Assembly: GCA_013042375.1 (NCBI GenBank)
Contig: JABDQH010000080.1
Location: forward strand, 1 to 36,524
Origin: Woeseiaceae bacterium
Lineage (GTDB): Bacteria; Pseudomonadota; Gammaproteobacteria; Steroidobacterales; Woeseiaceae
Length of the DNA: 36,524 nt
Direction: 5' to 3'
Shown here: positions 24,723-32,390 of the stretch, in pieces
How the letters are laid out: each line of letters begins with the position of its first letter
How positions within the stretch are numbered: position 1 is the first letter of the stretch
Position numbers and translations under genes: made by a program
Notes under the pieces: model-generated
Told to the model about the DNA's origin: nothing
Database searches by the model: none
The model's input: the letters and a program-made list of their open reading frames with translations, nothing else

Positions 24723-25921
24723 TCCTCGACTTCCTGCCAGACGCGCAGCAGGTTCTCGCCGAGTATCTTGCGGATGTCGGCTTCCGAATACCCGCGTCGT
24801 AGCAGCCCGGCAACCAGGTTCGGGTAGGACGAGACGTCCTTGAGTCCGGTCGGCAGCGAGTCGCCGACGCCGTCGTAGTCGGAACCGATGCCGACATGAT
24901 CGATGCTCGTCAGTTTGACGATATGGTCGATGTGGTCGATCACGTCATCGATGGTGGCAAAGGGCAGGGGACCGTGCTCGGCCGCATAAATCTTGGGATA
25001 TTCCCGCCAGATATACGACTGCGTCAGGTCGGGATGCTCCTCGAGGTAGGCCTCGCCGGCCTCGGAACGGGCCGTCGAGTAGTCGAACGCTTCCTGCGTG
25101 ACGAACATCGAACCGAAATTGATCTGCACGACGCCGCCGGATTCCCCGATCGCGACAATCATCTCGTCACCGATGTTGCGTTCCCATCCCGGTGTGAAAT
25201 GACGTGCCGACGAGTGCGAGGCGATCAACGGCGTCTCGCTGACTTCGACGATCTCCCAGAAGGCGTCGTCCGACACGTGGCTGACGTCCACCATGATGCC
25301 GAGGCGGTTCATTTCGCGGATGACCTCGACGCCGAAGTCGCTGATGCCGTCCCAGCGCCGGTTCTCGTCATAGGAGGAGTCGCTGAGGTGATTGGACACG
25401 CCGTGCGACAGTGAAACGTAGCGAATGCCACGCTCGAAAAAGTGCCGGAGGTTGGCGAGGTCGCCGTCGATCGGCGACCCGTTTTCCATGCCCAGCGGCA
25501 GCGATACGATCCCGGCTTCGAAGTGCTCCCGCACGTCGGCAACCGAGGTCGCGATCGCAAACTTGTCGGGCGAATCCGCAACGATGGCTTGCATGGAATC
25601 GATGAGGCTCTCGGCCGTGTCGTAGGCCGTGCCATCCGCTTCGGAGTCGCCCGGCGTGTAGATCGACATGAACGGTGCATTGAGGCCGCCGGCAACGGCA
25701 CGCGGGTAATCGAAATCGCCCCCGTCCGTCGCCTTCGACACATCGGCGGGTCGGGACTTCAGTCGATAGGGCACGTCGACGTGGGTATCGACGATAATGC
25801 TGGTTTGCGCGATGCGTCGTGCTTCGGCGTCGTAATCGACGGCGGCGCTCTGCGAGCTGTCGTTGCCGCAGGCGGCGAGCAGGCAGGCTGATGCCGCCCA
25901 GAAGATAATGTTTTTCATCAT
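24692..25921 (-). CDS. M19 (renal/membrane dipeptidase-type) lipoprotein
   Basis: Residues 1-18 are a lipoprotein signal with lipobox LAAC (Cys18). The M19 amidohydrolase barrel follows: DTHVDVP (H47, D49), GMENGSPI (bridging Glu146), VDVSHVSDDAFWE (His), ASHSSARHF (His) and GIGSDYDG (Asp). All metal ligands are present. It should hydrolyse dipeptides, possibly including D-residue forms, on the outer face of the cell. The family often carries such signals. Length (409) is normal. Confidence 0.94.
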   Translation of the reverse strand: MMKNIIFWAASACLLAACGNDSSQSAAVDYDAEARRIAQTSIIVDTHVDVPYRLKSRPADVSKATDGGDFDYPRAVAGGLNAPFMSIYTPGDSEADGTAYDTAESLIDSMQAIVADSPDKFAIATSVADVREHFEAGIVSLPLGMENGSPIDGDLANLRHFFERGIRYVSLSHGVSNHLSDSSYDENRRWDGISDFGVEVIREMNRLGIMVDVSHVSDDAFWEIVEVSETPLIASHSSARHFTPGWERNIGDEMIVAIGESGGVVQINFGSMFVTQEAFDYSTARSEAGEAYLEEHPDLTQSYIWREYPKIYAAEHGPLPFATIDDVIDHIDHIVKLTSIDHVGIGSDYDGVGDSLPTGLKDVSSYPNLVAGLLRRGYSEADIRKILGENLLRVWQEVEDHAAMTSSNT

Positions 25922-26015
25922 GGGATATTTGACTGGCCGGAACGGTCCAAGATTGTAACAATAGGCATGACGCCTTGTTAACGCTTAAGGGTGACTCAAC
26001 CCGAGGAGCAGCGAA

Positions 26016-26357
26016 ATGAGCGACACCAATCCTCCGGCAGATGATGCGTTTGTCGAAGAAGAGAGTACCGCCAAACCGATCGAGAAAAACCTGAAGTCAC
26101 GCGCAACGTGGACCCGTTTCCTCTTCATCGCGATCTGCTTCATTCAGATCTGGCTGGCCAGCATGGTCGGGACCGTCGTTATCGTACTCGGTTTCCTCAT
26201 GGTCCTGTTCACGGGTGAGGTCAATCGCGACTTGCGTGGTATCGGCCAGAGCATTGCGTCCTACGTCTACGAAAACGTCCGCTACATGAGCTTTAACTCG
26301 GACGACAAGCCGTTCCCGTTCGGTAGTCCGTGGCCGTCTGCCGAGACCGACGACTAG
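26016..26357 (+). CDS. DUF4389 membrane protein
   Basis: The 113-residue protein has the family's NLKSRATWTRFLFIAICFIQ, a membrane stretch (about 34-66), MVLFTGEVNRDLRGIGQSIASYVYENVRYMSFNS (cited in part) and a C-terminal DDKPFPFGSPWP. GAGGAGC precedes the ATG at good spacing. DUF4389 proteins are inner-membrane proteins without known function. It is flanked by a divergent M19 gene and a convergent small gene. Confidence 0.88.
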   Translation: MSDTNPPADDAFVEEESTAKPIEKNLKSRATWTRFLFIAICFIQIWLASMVGTVVIVLGFLMVLFTGEVNRDLRGIGQSIASYVYENVRYMSFNSDDKPFPFGSPWPSAETDD

Positions 26358-26364
26358 GCAGCCG

Positions 26365-26619
26365 CTAGATTGACAGCTCGCGCTGGCCGGGCTGCCAGTG
26401 CGTCAGGTTGATGTGCGCACCGCCGACGCCGAGGCCGCGCACCCAGCGTGCTGCAGCGTCGAGCGTCGCCCAGGTACGTACCTTGCCCTTGCGCGTCTCC
26501 GCCGTGATCGGCCCGTTGGGGGTCCTGGCCTCGACGTGAAAGCGTGCCCCGTTGGCGATGATGCTGATGGTCTTGACGGCACCGGCTGCGACCATCGCTC
26601 TCAACAGGCGTTCATCCAT
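26365..26619 (-). CDS. ParC-like partition-associated small protein
   Basis: The ATG at 26619 gives 84 residues beginning MDERLLRAMVAAGAVKTI and containing KVRTWATLDAAARWVRGLG. That layout (an N-terminal helix D-x-x-L-L followed by AGAV, then a beta segment and a TLDAAARWVR helix) resembles the small ParC family partition-associated proteins of plasmids and integrative elements. The assignment is from memory of the pattern and is tentative. It overlaps the upstream ribbon-helix-helix gene by 8 nt, so the two form one coupled transcript. Confidence 0.6.
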   Translation of the reverse strand: MDERLLRAMVAAGAVKTISIIANGARFHVEARTPNGPITAETRKGKVRTWATLDAAARWVRGLGVGGAHINLTHWQPGQRELSI

Positions 26620-26806
26620 TTGTCTTCCCCGGGGACACGGCGTCCCGATCTTCGATGGCAATGCCGGACTCGGTGCAGTGCCGGCGAATCAGCATTTCAA
26701 CCATGTTCGCCACACTGCGGTGCTCCCGCGCCGCCGCCAGGCGAACGGCTTCCTTCACTGCGGGCTCGATGCGCAGGTTGAGCGTGGAGATCTTGGTTCG
26801 TGCCAT
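26612..26806 (-). CDS. Ribbon-helix-helix DNA-binding protein (CopG/ParD-like)
   Basis: The 64-residue protein has a beta strand KISTLNLRIEP followed by two helices AVKEAVRLAAAREHRSVANMVEMLIRRHC, the ribbon-helix-helix fold; the turn RSVANMVE is typical. Such proteins usually repress their own operon and in several families act as antitoxins or partition regulators. No Shine-Dalgarno is present: the bases before the ATG are the tail of a promoter -10 region. The C-terminal tail (IEDRDAVSPGKTNG) is polar and probably flexible. The partner gene overlaps downstream by 8 nt. Confidence 0.8.
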   Translation of the reverse strand: MARTKISTLNLRIEPAVKEAVRLAAAREHRSVANMVEMLIRRHCTESGIAIEDRDAVSPGKTNG

Positions 26807-26846
26807 GCGTTACATTATACATACAAAATAACGTAGATGTAACGCA
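26806..26846 (-). promoter_or_regulatory. Promoter plus inverted-repeat operator of the ribbon-helix-helix operon
   Basis: Exact 10-bp inverted repeats, TGCGTTACAT at 26806-26815 and ATGTAACGCA at 26837-26846. On the minus strand a TTACAT -35 (26842-26837) and a perfect TATAAT -10 (26819-26814) are separated by exactly 17 bp. The operator arms cover the -35 and the -10/start codon. The predicted transcript starts at or within 1-2 nt of the ATG, so the mRNA should be leaderless. Confidence 0.65.
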
Positions 26847-26891
26847 CCTTGCATCGTCTGTGCGACACCGGTGCGGGGCCGCCGGGCAGCG

Positions 26892-26897
26892 GTATAC
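26892..26897 (+). promoter_or_regulatory. Candidate -10 box (TATACT) for the MOSC gene
   Basis: TATACT preceded by GCGG and located 30 nt before the ATG at 26928. No clear -35 at standard spacing. Position and sequence are plausible only. Confidence 0.35.
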
Positions 26898-26927
26898 TGA
26901 AGCGTCAACGGTACCCGCGGATACGAA

Positions 26928-27566
26928 ATGCAGATCGAGAGCATCAACGCCGGTCTGGTCGAGACGATCTCGCACCGGCGCAAGTCGATGACGACAGGCA
27001 TCTGCAAGCGGCCGCTCGACGGATCCGTGCAGATCACGCGCGAAGGGATTCCTGGCGATGCGATCGTCGCGACGCAGCATCATGGCGGGCCGGACCAGGC
27101 GATCTATGCTTACAGCGCGGACGATTATGGCTGGTGGGCGGCCAACAGCTCGCACGAGTTCTTTCCCGGGCTGTTCGGCGAGAACCTGACGATCCACGAC
27201 ATGCCGTCGGACATGCGGGTAGGGGATCGACTGCTTATCGGCGAGGTCGTTCTCGAGGCGACCGCACCGCGTATTCCCTGCGACACCTTTTCGACACGCA
27301 TGCAGGACCAGGGCTTCGGCCTCGCGTTTCGCAATGCCGAGAGACCGGGGATCTACTTTCGGGTCCTCAACGAAGGGCAGGTAGAAGTCGGCGATACGGT
27401 CACGTATGTCGAGAGTGCCGAGACGGATGTCGGCATCGTCGAACTGTTTCGCGTCTACTACGAGCTCAGCCCGGATCCTGCGAAACTGAGACGTGTCCTG
27501 GAGGCGCCCATCGCCGAGCGCCTGCGGGAGCGGTTCGAGAAAAAGCTCGTCAAGACCTCCGCCTGA
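26928..27566 (+). CDS. MOSC domain protein (YiiM-like)
   Basis: The 212-residue protein has the MOSC core: GIPGDAIVATQHHGGPDQAIYAY (about 40-62), FFPGLFGENLT (about 78-88), VRVGDRL-like MRVGDRLLIGE and the conserved cysteine in TAPRIPC (C118). MOSC proteins carry sulfur or molybdenum cofactor chemistry on this cysteine; YiiM-type members reduce N-hydroxylated compounds. The C-terminal YYELSPDPAKLRRVLEAP is the usual helical extension of this subfamily. No neighbouring molybdoenzyme is present. Confidence 0.9.
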   Translation: MQIESINAGLVETISHRRKSMTTGICKRPLDGSVQITREGIPGDAIVATQHHGGPDQAIYAYSADDYGWWAANSSHEFFPGLFGENLTIHDMPSDMRVGDRLLIGEVVLEATAPRIPCDTFSTRMQDQGFGLAFRNAERPGIYFRVLNEGQVEVGDTVTYVESAETDVGIVELFRVYYELSPDPAKLRRVLEAPIAERLRERFEKKLVKTSA

Positions 27567-27619
27567 ACCGCCCCCTATTTAACATAAGACAACGCTTCCT
27601 TGACCTTTCGATCCAATGG

Positions 27620-27640
27620 TATCAAAATGATATCAAAATG
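27620..27640 (+). promoter_or_regulatory. Direct repeats TATCAAAATG, 11-bp phase, upstream of the SPFH gene
   Basis: Two identical 10-bp units (27620-27629 and 27631-27640) separated by one base, just before the AGGAG of the SPFH gene and after a TTGACC that could be a -35 box (27600-27605). Tandem half-sites spaced one helical turn apart are how Arc/MetJ-like ribbon-helix-helix dimers usually bind, and the operon encodes such a protein at 28555. Confidence 0.5.
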
Positions 27641-27660
27641 TACGATAGGAGAAGAACAGG

Positions 27661-28533
27661 ATGATCCGTGAAATCAAACGAACCGTTACGTCCGGGTATC
27701 TCGCGCTCGTCGTCCTGACGGTGGCGCAACTGGGATTCGCTTACATGATCTATGTCGCCGTCAAACAGTTCTCGGTTGGCGGGATCGTCGGCTACGTGCT
27801 GGCTTCGATCGTCGTACTCGTGTGCTGGGCGGGGCTGTTCATGGTGCATCCAAACGAAGCCAAGGTGTTGCAGCTCTTCGGCAAGTACGTGGGCACCTGC
27901 CACGACCCGGGCCTGCGCTGGGCGAACCCGTTCTACACCAAGACCTCGGTTTCGGTGCGCGTGCGCAATTTCGAGAGTGGCCAGTTGAAAGTCAATGACT
28001 CGAACGGCAGCCCGATAGAGATTGCCGCCGTCGTCGTCTGGAAAGTATTCGACACGGCCGAGGCGCTCTTCGAAGTCGACGACTACGTCAATTTCGTGCA
28101 GATCCAGAGCGAGGCGGCGTTGCGCAATCTCGGAACGTCGTATCCCTATGAGCCGCACGACGAGGAGGGCGGCCTGGCGCTGCGCAGCAATCCCGTGGAG
28201 ATCGCGCATGCGCTGCGCGAGGAGATCCAGGAACGCCTCGCCACGGCCGGCGTGACCGTCGTCGAGGCACGAATCTCGCATCTCGCCTATGCCCCGGAGA
28301 TCGCCAACGCGATGCTCAGGCGTCAGCAGGCCTCTGCGATCATCGCCGCGCGCAAACAGATCGTGCACGGCGCCGTCGGCATGGTGGATCTGGCGCTGCA
28401 GGAACTCGATGAGAACGATGTCGTCGAGCTTGATGAAGAGCGCAAGGCGGCCATGGTCAGCAATCTTCTGGTCGTCCTCTGCAGCGACGAGGCTGCGCAG
28501 CCCGTGCTCAACACGAGCAGTCTTTACACCTGA
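27661..28533 (+). CDS. SPFH/band-7 domain membrane protein
   Basis: The 290-residue protein has two N-terminal hydrophobic helices (about 12-31 and 40-62) followed by an SPFH domain: [54 protein letters not shown] (cited in part), and the helical [41 protein letters not shown] region. SPFH proteins form ring or cage oligomers on membranes and often control proteases or membrane domains. It has a good AGGAGAAGAACAGG ribosome-binding region. The Arc-like gene follows after 21 nt. Confidence 0.92.
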   Translation: MIREIKRTVTSGYLALVVLTVAQLGFAYMIYVAVKQFSVGGIVGYVLASIVVLVCWAGLFMVHPNEAKVLQLFGKYVGTCHDPGLRWANPFYTKTSVSVRVRNFESGQLKVNDSNGSPIEIAAVVVWKVFDTAEALFEVDDYVNFVQIQSEAALRNLGTSYPYEPHDEEGGLALRSNPVEIAHALREEIQERLATAGVTVVEARISHLAYAPEIANAMLRRQQASAIIAARKQIVHGAVGMVDLALQELDENDVVELDEERKAAMVSNLLVVLCSDEAAQPVLNTSSLYT

Positions 28534-28554
28534 TCGAAGGGTCGGGCAACGGCT

Positions 28555-28737
28555 ATGGCGGCACGCAAGTCATTTGCGCTGCGCATCGAGGCGAAAACCT
28601 ACGAGGCGATGCAGCGCTGGGCGAAGGACGATCTGCGCAGTCTCAATGCGCAGATCGAATTCGTCTTGCGAGAGGCACTGCGCAAGGAAGGGCGGTTGAA
28701 ACGAAAAAATGCTGGCGATAAAGACGGCACCGGTTAA
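28555..28737 (+). CDS. Arc-like ribbon-helix-helix protein paired with SPFH gene
   Basis: The 60-residue protein begins MAARKSFALRIEAKTYEAMQ with the beta strand KSFALRI, then helices AKTYEAMQRWAKDD and SLNAQIEFVLREALRKEGR, matching Arc-type ribbon-helix-helix regulators (the NAQIE turn is diagnostic of that group). In many gammaproteobacteria a gene like this follows an SPFH gene. It is likely the autoregulator of the pair, binding the TATCAAAATG repeats. Its stop codon lies inside the loop of the following terminator hairpin. Confidence 0.82.
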   Translation: MAARKSFALRIEAKTYEAMQRWAKDDLRSLNAQIEFVLREALRKEGRLKRKNAGDKDGTG

Positions 28738-28757
28738 GTACGCCGGTGCCTTCTTTT
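28726..28757 (+). terminator. Rho-independent terminator of the SPFH operon
   Basis: An 8-bp perfect stem GGCACCGG/CCGGTGCC (28726-28733, 28743-28750) with a 9-nt loop is followed by TTCTTTT. The last three sense codons and the TAA of the Arc-like gene are part of the stem and loop, so translation and termination share bases. Confidence 0.8.
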
Positions 28758-28777
28758 CATCACAGGCAGCCTGACTC

Positions 28778-30457
28778 CTAACGATCCGAACGTCTCGTCC
28801 GCTCGCGTGAATCGCGTTGCTTCTGTCGCGGCTGCGAGCGCTGCGGTTCGGCACGCTTTGCCTGCGAACGGGACGGCGCCCGCACCTGTCGTTGGGCCTG
28901 CGGCTGGCGTACGGCCGGCTCGCTGCGGGCCTGTCGTTGCGGCTGCACCTGGCGAACCGTCGGTTCGCGTTTTACCTGGCGCTCCGTCCGGGACTGGCGA
29001 ACAACCGGTTCAGTCCGTGCCTGTCTCTGTGGCTGAACCTGGCGCACCGCCTGCTCCCGTTTGATCACATCGCGCTGCGGCTCGCGGCGAGCGGTCACGC
29101 CGCGTCGCGTCTCCGACCTGTGCCTGGCGTCCGCGTCATCGCGGGCACGCAGCTGCCGGAGGATGGACTCGCGGCGCTCGGCCGCGTTTCTTGCGCCCGG
29201 TTCAGTGCGGGCTTCGGCGCGTGGCTCGGCCTGGCGACGTAGCTGCGGCTGCTGGCGACGAGTCTCGGAGCTGCGCCGCGCCTCGGCGAGCTGCTCGCGA
29301 ATCGTATTCTCGCGGCGCGCCTGGGTCGGCTGGCGGCGCACGAGGTCGTTCCTGATCTCGGCGTTGCGACGATCGACCTCATTGCGGGCATTCGTGCGCC
29401 GGCCCTCGAGCTGACTACGGTCTTCGGTCCGCTGGCGTGTTTCTACCGAGCGTCCGGACGGGTAATGGCGACTGGTCGCGATGCGCGGCGCATCCTGGGG
29501 CACGTAGTCGCGCCGGTTCGGCCGTGGACGCCAGATGTCACCGTGGTAATAGCGGTTGATCGTAACGTTACGGTTCCGGACATACGACGTGTTGTACACG
29601 TTGATGTTGGGGCGACGGTACCACCAGCGATCCGACCAGTAGGAGCGGCCGAAGTACGGGTGGCCGTAGTAGCTGTGGTGATACACGTGCAGGCTGTCGC
29701 TTACCCAGCCGATCGTGAAGGCGGTCGTGACACCCCAGAAATAGCCGCGATCGAATGCGTACGACGACGGATACGGGTAGTAGTAAACCGGGTAGCGGCG
29801 CGGGTAGTAGTAGTACACCGGTCGCGGCTGGTACACGACGACGCGCTCGGGTTCATAGTAGGGCACGTAAATAACGTCGTCCGAGACCGGCGTGATTTCG
29901 ATCACGCCCTCGTCCTGACTGACGCTCTGGTAGTCGTCGCTCTTGAGATTGCCGGCCGCATAGGCACGATCACGAAAGGACTGGATCGCGCCGACGACGT
30001 CCTGCTGTTGCGCGATGACGGCCTCGCCAAGGCGCCAGGTCCAGTCGATGTCGTCATTGAGCAATTTGACGACCTCGGGGTAGTTGAGCAGCGCAACCAC
30101 GGAATCGTCCCAGTCGGGATCCGGCTTGAGCGAGGCATCGTCCTCGAGCTCCTCGAGGAAACGCGCGGCTTCCATGATCTGCAACGGGTAGGCCGCCGCA
30201 GGCAGTACGACGGCGAGCAGGTCGTCCGGATACAGCGCGATAGGGCCGACCAGTTCTTCGAGTTCGGCCTGCGACATCAGCGGGATCTCTTCGTTGCCGA
30301 GGGGCCGCTCGGGGGCAACTTCGTCGGCAGGCTGGTAGTCGCCGACGACCTCGCCGTGTTCGTCCACGGGTACCTGCGCGCAGGCTGCGAGCGGCACCAT
30401 GGAAAACGCCAGCACCAGGCTGGCCAGTCCACGTCGGGCAAAGAGTCGGTTGTTCAT
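28778..30457 (-). CDS. DUF3300 lipoprotein with long basic Q/R-rich repeats
   Basis: The 559-residue protein has a lipoprotein signal with lipobox LAAC (Cys26). Residues about 60-260 match DUF3300: LVGPIALYPDDLLAVVLPAAAYPLQI (cited in part), DDSVVALLNYPEVVKLLNDDIDWTWRLGEAVI, VIYVPYYEPERVVVY. It is followed by a tyrosine-rich YYYYPRRYPVYYYPYP segment. From about 330 on, the tail is a low-complexity basic region rich in R, Q and E, including two copies of a block resembling VRQVQPQRQARTEP. Function unknown; the family is thought to act in the envelope. AAGGAGG 7-13 nt upstream of the ATG is a strong ribosome-binding site. Confidence 0.88.
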   Translation of the reverse strand: MNNRLFARRGLASLVLAFSMVPLAACAQVPVDEHGEVVGDYQPADEVAPERPLGNEEIPLMSQAELEELVGPIALYPDDLLAVVLPAAAYPLQIMEAARFLEELEDDASLKPDPDWDDSVVALLNYPEVVKLLNDDIDWTWRLGEAVIAQQQDVVGAIQSFRDRAYAAGNLKSDDYQSVSQDEGVIEITPVSDDVIYVPYYEPERVVVYQPRPVYYYYPRRYPVYYYPYPSSYAFDRGYFWGVTTAFTIGWVSDSLHVYHHSYYGHPYFGRSYWSDRWWYRRPNINVYNTSYVRNRNVTINRYYHGDIWRPRPNRRDYVPQDAPRIATSRHYPSGRSVETRQRTEDRSQLEGRRTNARNEVDRRNAEIRNDLVRRQPTQARRENTIREQLAEARRSSETRRQQPQLRRQAEPRAEARTEPGARNAAERRESILRQLRARDDADARHRSETRRGVTARREPQRDVIKREQAVRQVQPQRQARTEPVVRQSRTERQVKREPTVRQVQPQRQARSEPAVRQPQAQRQVRAPSRSQAKRAEPQRSQPRQKQRDSRERTRRSDR

Positions 30458-30627
30458 GTCCTGCCTCCTTGGGGCCCGAGTCTTCGCGGACCCTCTGAAT
30501 CTGCAACCGATACTACGCGCGTCTAGCTGAACCCATACTTAACCGACGCGCAAGGCGAATGCGGCAGCCCGCTCACCAGTCCGAAATATAAAGGTATAAA
30601 AAACAAAGAGATCGATAATTAACTTCA

Positions 30628-30642
30628 ACCAGATTATCTGGT
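30628..30642. repeat. 7-bp perfect palindrome in the spacer between DUF3300 and lipoprotein genes
   Basis: ACCAGAT and ATCTGGT flank a single base. It lies in an AT-rich patch (30580-30640) upstream of the DUF3300 gene and downstream of the lipoprotein gene on the same strand. It could be an operator or a weak terminator stem; no adjacent T-run on the minus strand supports termination. Confidence 0.35.
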
Positions 30643-30695
30643 CAGGGATCAGTCGTCGACAGGCCGCGATGCCCGCGAAGGCCCCGGGCGCGGCA

Positions 30696-31298
30696 CTAGC
30701 GCGCCGCGTGCGTGCTGAACAACAGGTCGGCCATGCGCCCGATGTCGGCGGCCGGCAAGGTCCCTTCGTCGTCGTCGACGTACAGCGTCCGCAGGTCCGT
30801 AAGGTCGAGGTAGTCGGGGTGATGGATTTCGATGATGGTCGCGTAGGGCAGCGTATTGTCGGCCTGGGCCAGTATCAGCCGATAGACATGAACGGCAAGG
30901 AGCTCACCGCCACGCAGCCGCATCAGGCGCCTCACTTCCGTCGGGCGTTCGGGGAGCCGCAGCTGGCCGATATAGGCGGTATGCTTGTGGACTTCCCAGC
31001 CACGCTCGCGCGCCGTGGCGCCAATCGATCCGCCGGCGAGCACGGTCGCGTGGGTATCGGCGTACCGCTCATCGAGCTGTTCCGTGAACTCGACGAGCGC
31101 GTACGTCCGGCAGGTGGCCAGGTTTCCTTCGCGACTGTAGAGGTTCGACCGGCGCAGGCCGTCTTCGCTCTCAAGCAATTCGATCCCGTAGTTGCCGAAG
31201 CGCTGCTCGATGCGTTCGCTGTTGAGCAGTACCGCCTCACTCGCGCAGGCCGTGAGGAAAGCGGTCAGGGTTCCGGACAGGACTCGAGTCTGGTGCAT
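30696..31298 (-). CDS. Lipoprotein of unknown function
   Basis: The 200-residue product has a signal peptide with lipobox LTAC (Cys18). The mature part contains SERIEQRFGNYGIELLESEDGLRRSNLYS, ATCRTYALVEF and a C-terminal PYATIIEIHHPDYLDLTDLRTLYVDD that looks globular. I do not recognise the family. It is divergent from the alcohol dehydrogenase gene with 68 bp between starts. No obvious ribosome-binding site is visible upstream of its ATG. Confidence 0.75.
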   Translation of the reverse strand: MHQTRVLSGTLTAFLTACASEAVLLNSERIEQRFGNYGIELLESEDGLRRSNLYSREGNLATCRTYALVEFTEQLDERYADTHATVLAGGSIGATARERGWEVHKHTAYIGQLRLPERPTEVRRLMRLRGGELLAVHVYRLILAQADNTLPYATIIEIHHPDYLDLTDLRTLYVDDDEGTLPAADIGRMADLLFSTHAAR

Positions 31299-31366
31299 GG
31301 GGTGGGCAATTATCGAAAACTAGCGCACCATATACGCGCGATCAGCACACGTAAAGGAGTGCAACG

Positions 31367-32386
31367 ATGCGTGCGATGGTACTGCGTGCCGTCGTCGGGC
31401 TGGATGACAATCCCGCGCCCCTCGAGTTGACGGAGGTTGCCAGGCCCGTTCCAGGTCCGCGCGAGATCGTCGTCGCCGTGTCGGTATGTGGCGTCTGCCA
31501 CACCGAACTGGATGAGATCGAGGGCCGCACGCCACCGCCTGCGCTGCCGGTTATTCCGGGTCATGAGATTGTCGGCCATGTCGCGACGCAGGGAAGCGGC
31601 AGCACCCGGTTCCAGACTGGCGACCGTGTCGGCATCGGCTGGATCCACTCGTCGACGGGCGCAGCCGACGAAAACCTGAGTAAAGAGTTCCGTGCCACCG
31701 GACGCGACGTTGACGGCGGCTATGCGGAATTCGTTCTGGTGCACGAGGACTACGCGTACCCGATTCCCGATGTTTTCAGCGACGCCGAGGCCGCGCCGCT
31801 ACTGTGCGCCGGCGGCGTCGGCTTTCGCTCATTGAGGCTTGCCGGGCTCGCCGACGGTGAAGTCCTCGGCCTGACGGGTTTCGGCGGCTCCGGTCATCTC
31901 GTGCTGCAATTGGCGCGGCATATTTACCCGACCTGCCGCATCTTCGTCTTCGCGCGGAGCGAGGAGGAGCGGCGCTTTGCGCTCGAACTCGGCGCCGACT
32001 GGGCCGGCGACACGACGGCGCCGCCCCCGCAGGCACCGCACGCGATTATCGATACGACGCCGGCCTGGAAGCCCGTGCTCGCGGCACTCGAATGCCTGCG
32101 TCCCGGCGGCCGCCTCGTGATCAACGCGATCCGCAAGGAAGCCGGTGACAGGCACCTCATGGCGTCCATTCGCTACGAGGATCACCTGTGGATGGAAAAG
32201 GAAATCAAGTCCGTTGCCAACGTGACGCGCCGTGATCTCGAGGAGTTCCTGCCCATCGCGGCACGGGTGCCGCTGCACGTCGAGCTGACCGAGTACCCGC
32301 TCGAGGATGCAAACCAGGCACTCGTGGACCTGCGCAGGAACCACGTGCGCGGTGCGAAAGTCCTCAGAATCGCCCGCGAGCACTGA
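31367..32386 (+). CDS. Zinc-type alcohol dehydrogenase family protein lacking the structural-zinc cysteines
   Basis: The 339-residue medium-chain dehydrogenase has catalytic-zinc ligands C41 (VCGVCHTEL), H66-E67 (PGHEIVG) and C147 (LLCAGGVGF), and a Rossmann GFGGSG at 171-176. In related enzymes four cysteines around residues 95-112 bind a structural zinc; here that lobe reads IHSSTGAADENLSKEFRATG without any cysteine. The enzyme should still be able to oxidise or reduce alcohols or aldehydes with NAD(P). AAGGAG is well placed upstream. It is the first gene of a same-strand run ending in queE. Confidence 0.88.
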   Translation: MRAMVLRAVVGLDDNPAPLELTEVARPVPGPREIVVAVSVCGVCHTELDEIEGRTPPPALPVIPGHEIVGHVATQGSGSTRFQTGDRVGIGWIHSSTGAADENLSKEFRATGRDVDGGYAEFVLVHEDYAYPIPDVFSDAEAAPLLCAGGVGFRSLRLAGLADGEVLGLTGFGGSGHLVLQLARHIYPTCRIFVFARSEEERRFALELGADWAGDTTAPPPQAPHAIIDTTPAWKPVLAALECLRPGGRLVINAIRKEAGDRHLMASIRYEDHLWMEKEIKSVANVTRRDLEEFLPIAARVPLHVELTEYPLEDANQALVDLRRNHVRGAKVLRIAREH

Positions 32387-32390
32387 ATCC

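Noticed and set aside
26365..26806. Firm call of a toxin-antitoxin system.
   Set aside because: The partner lacks recognisable toxin motifs (RelE, PIN, HicA and others), so only an RHH plus ParC-like assignment is supported.
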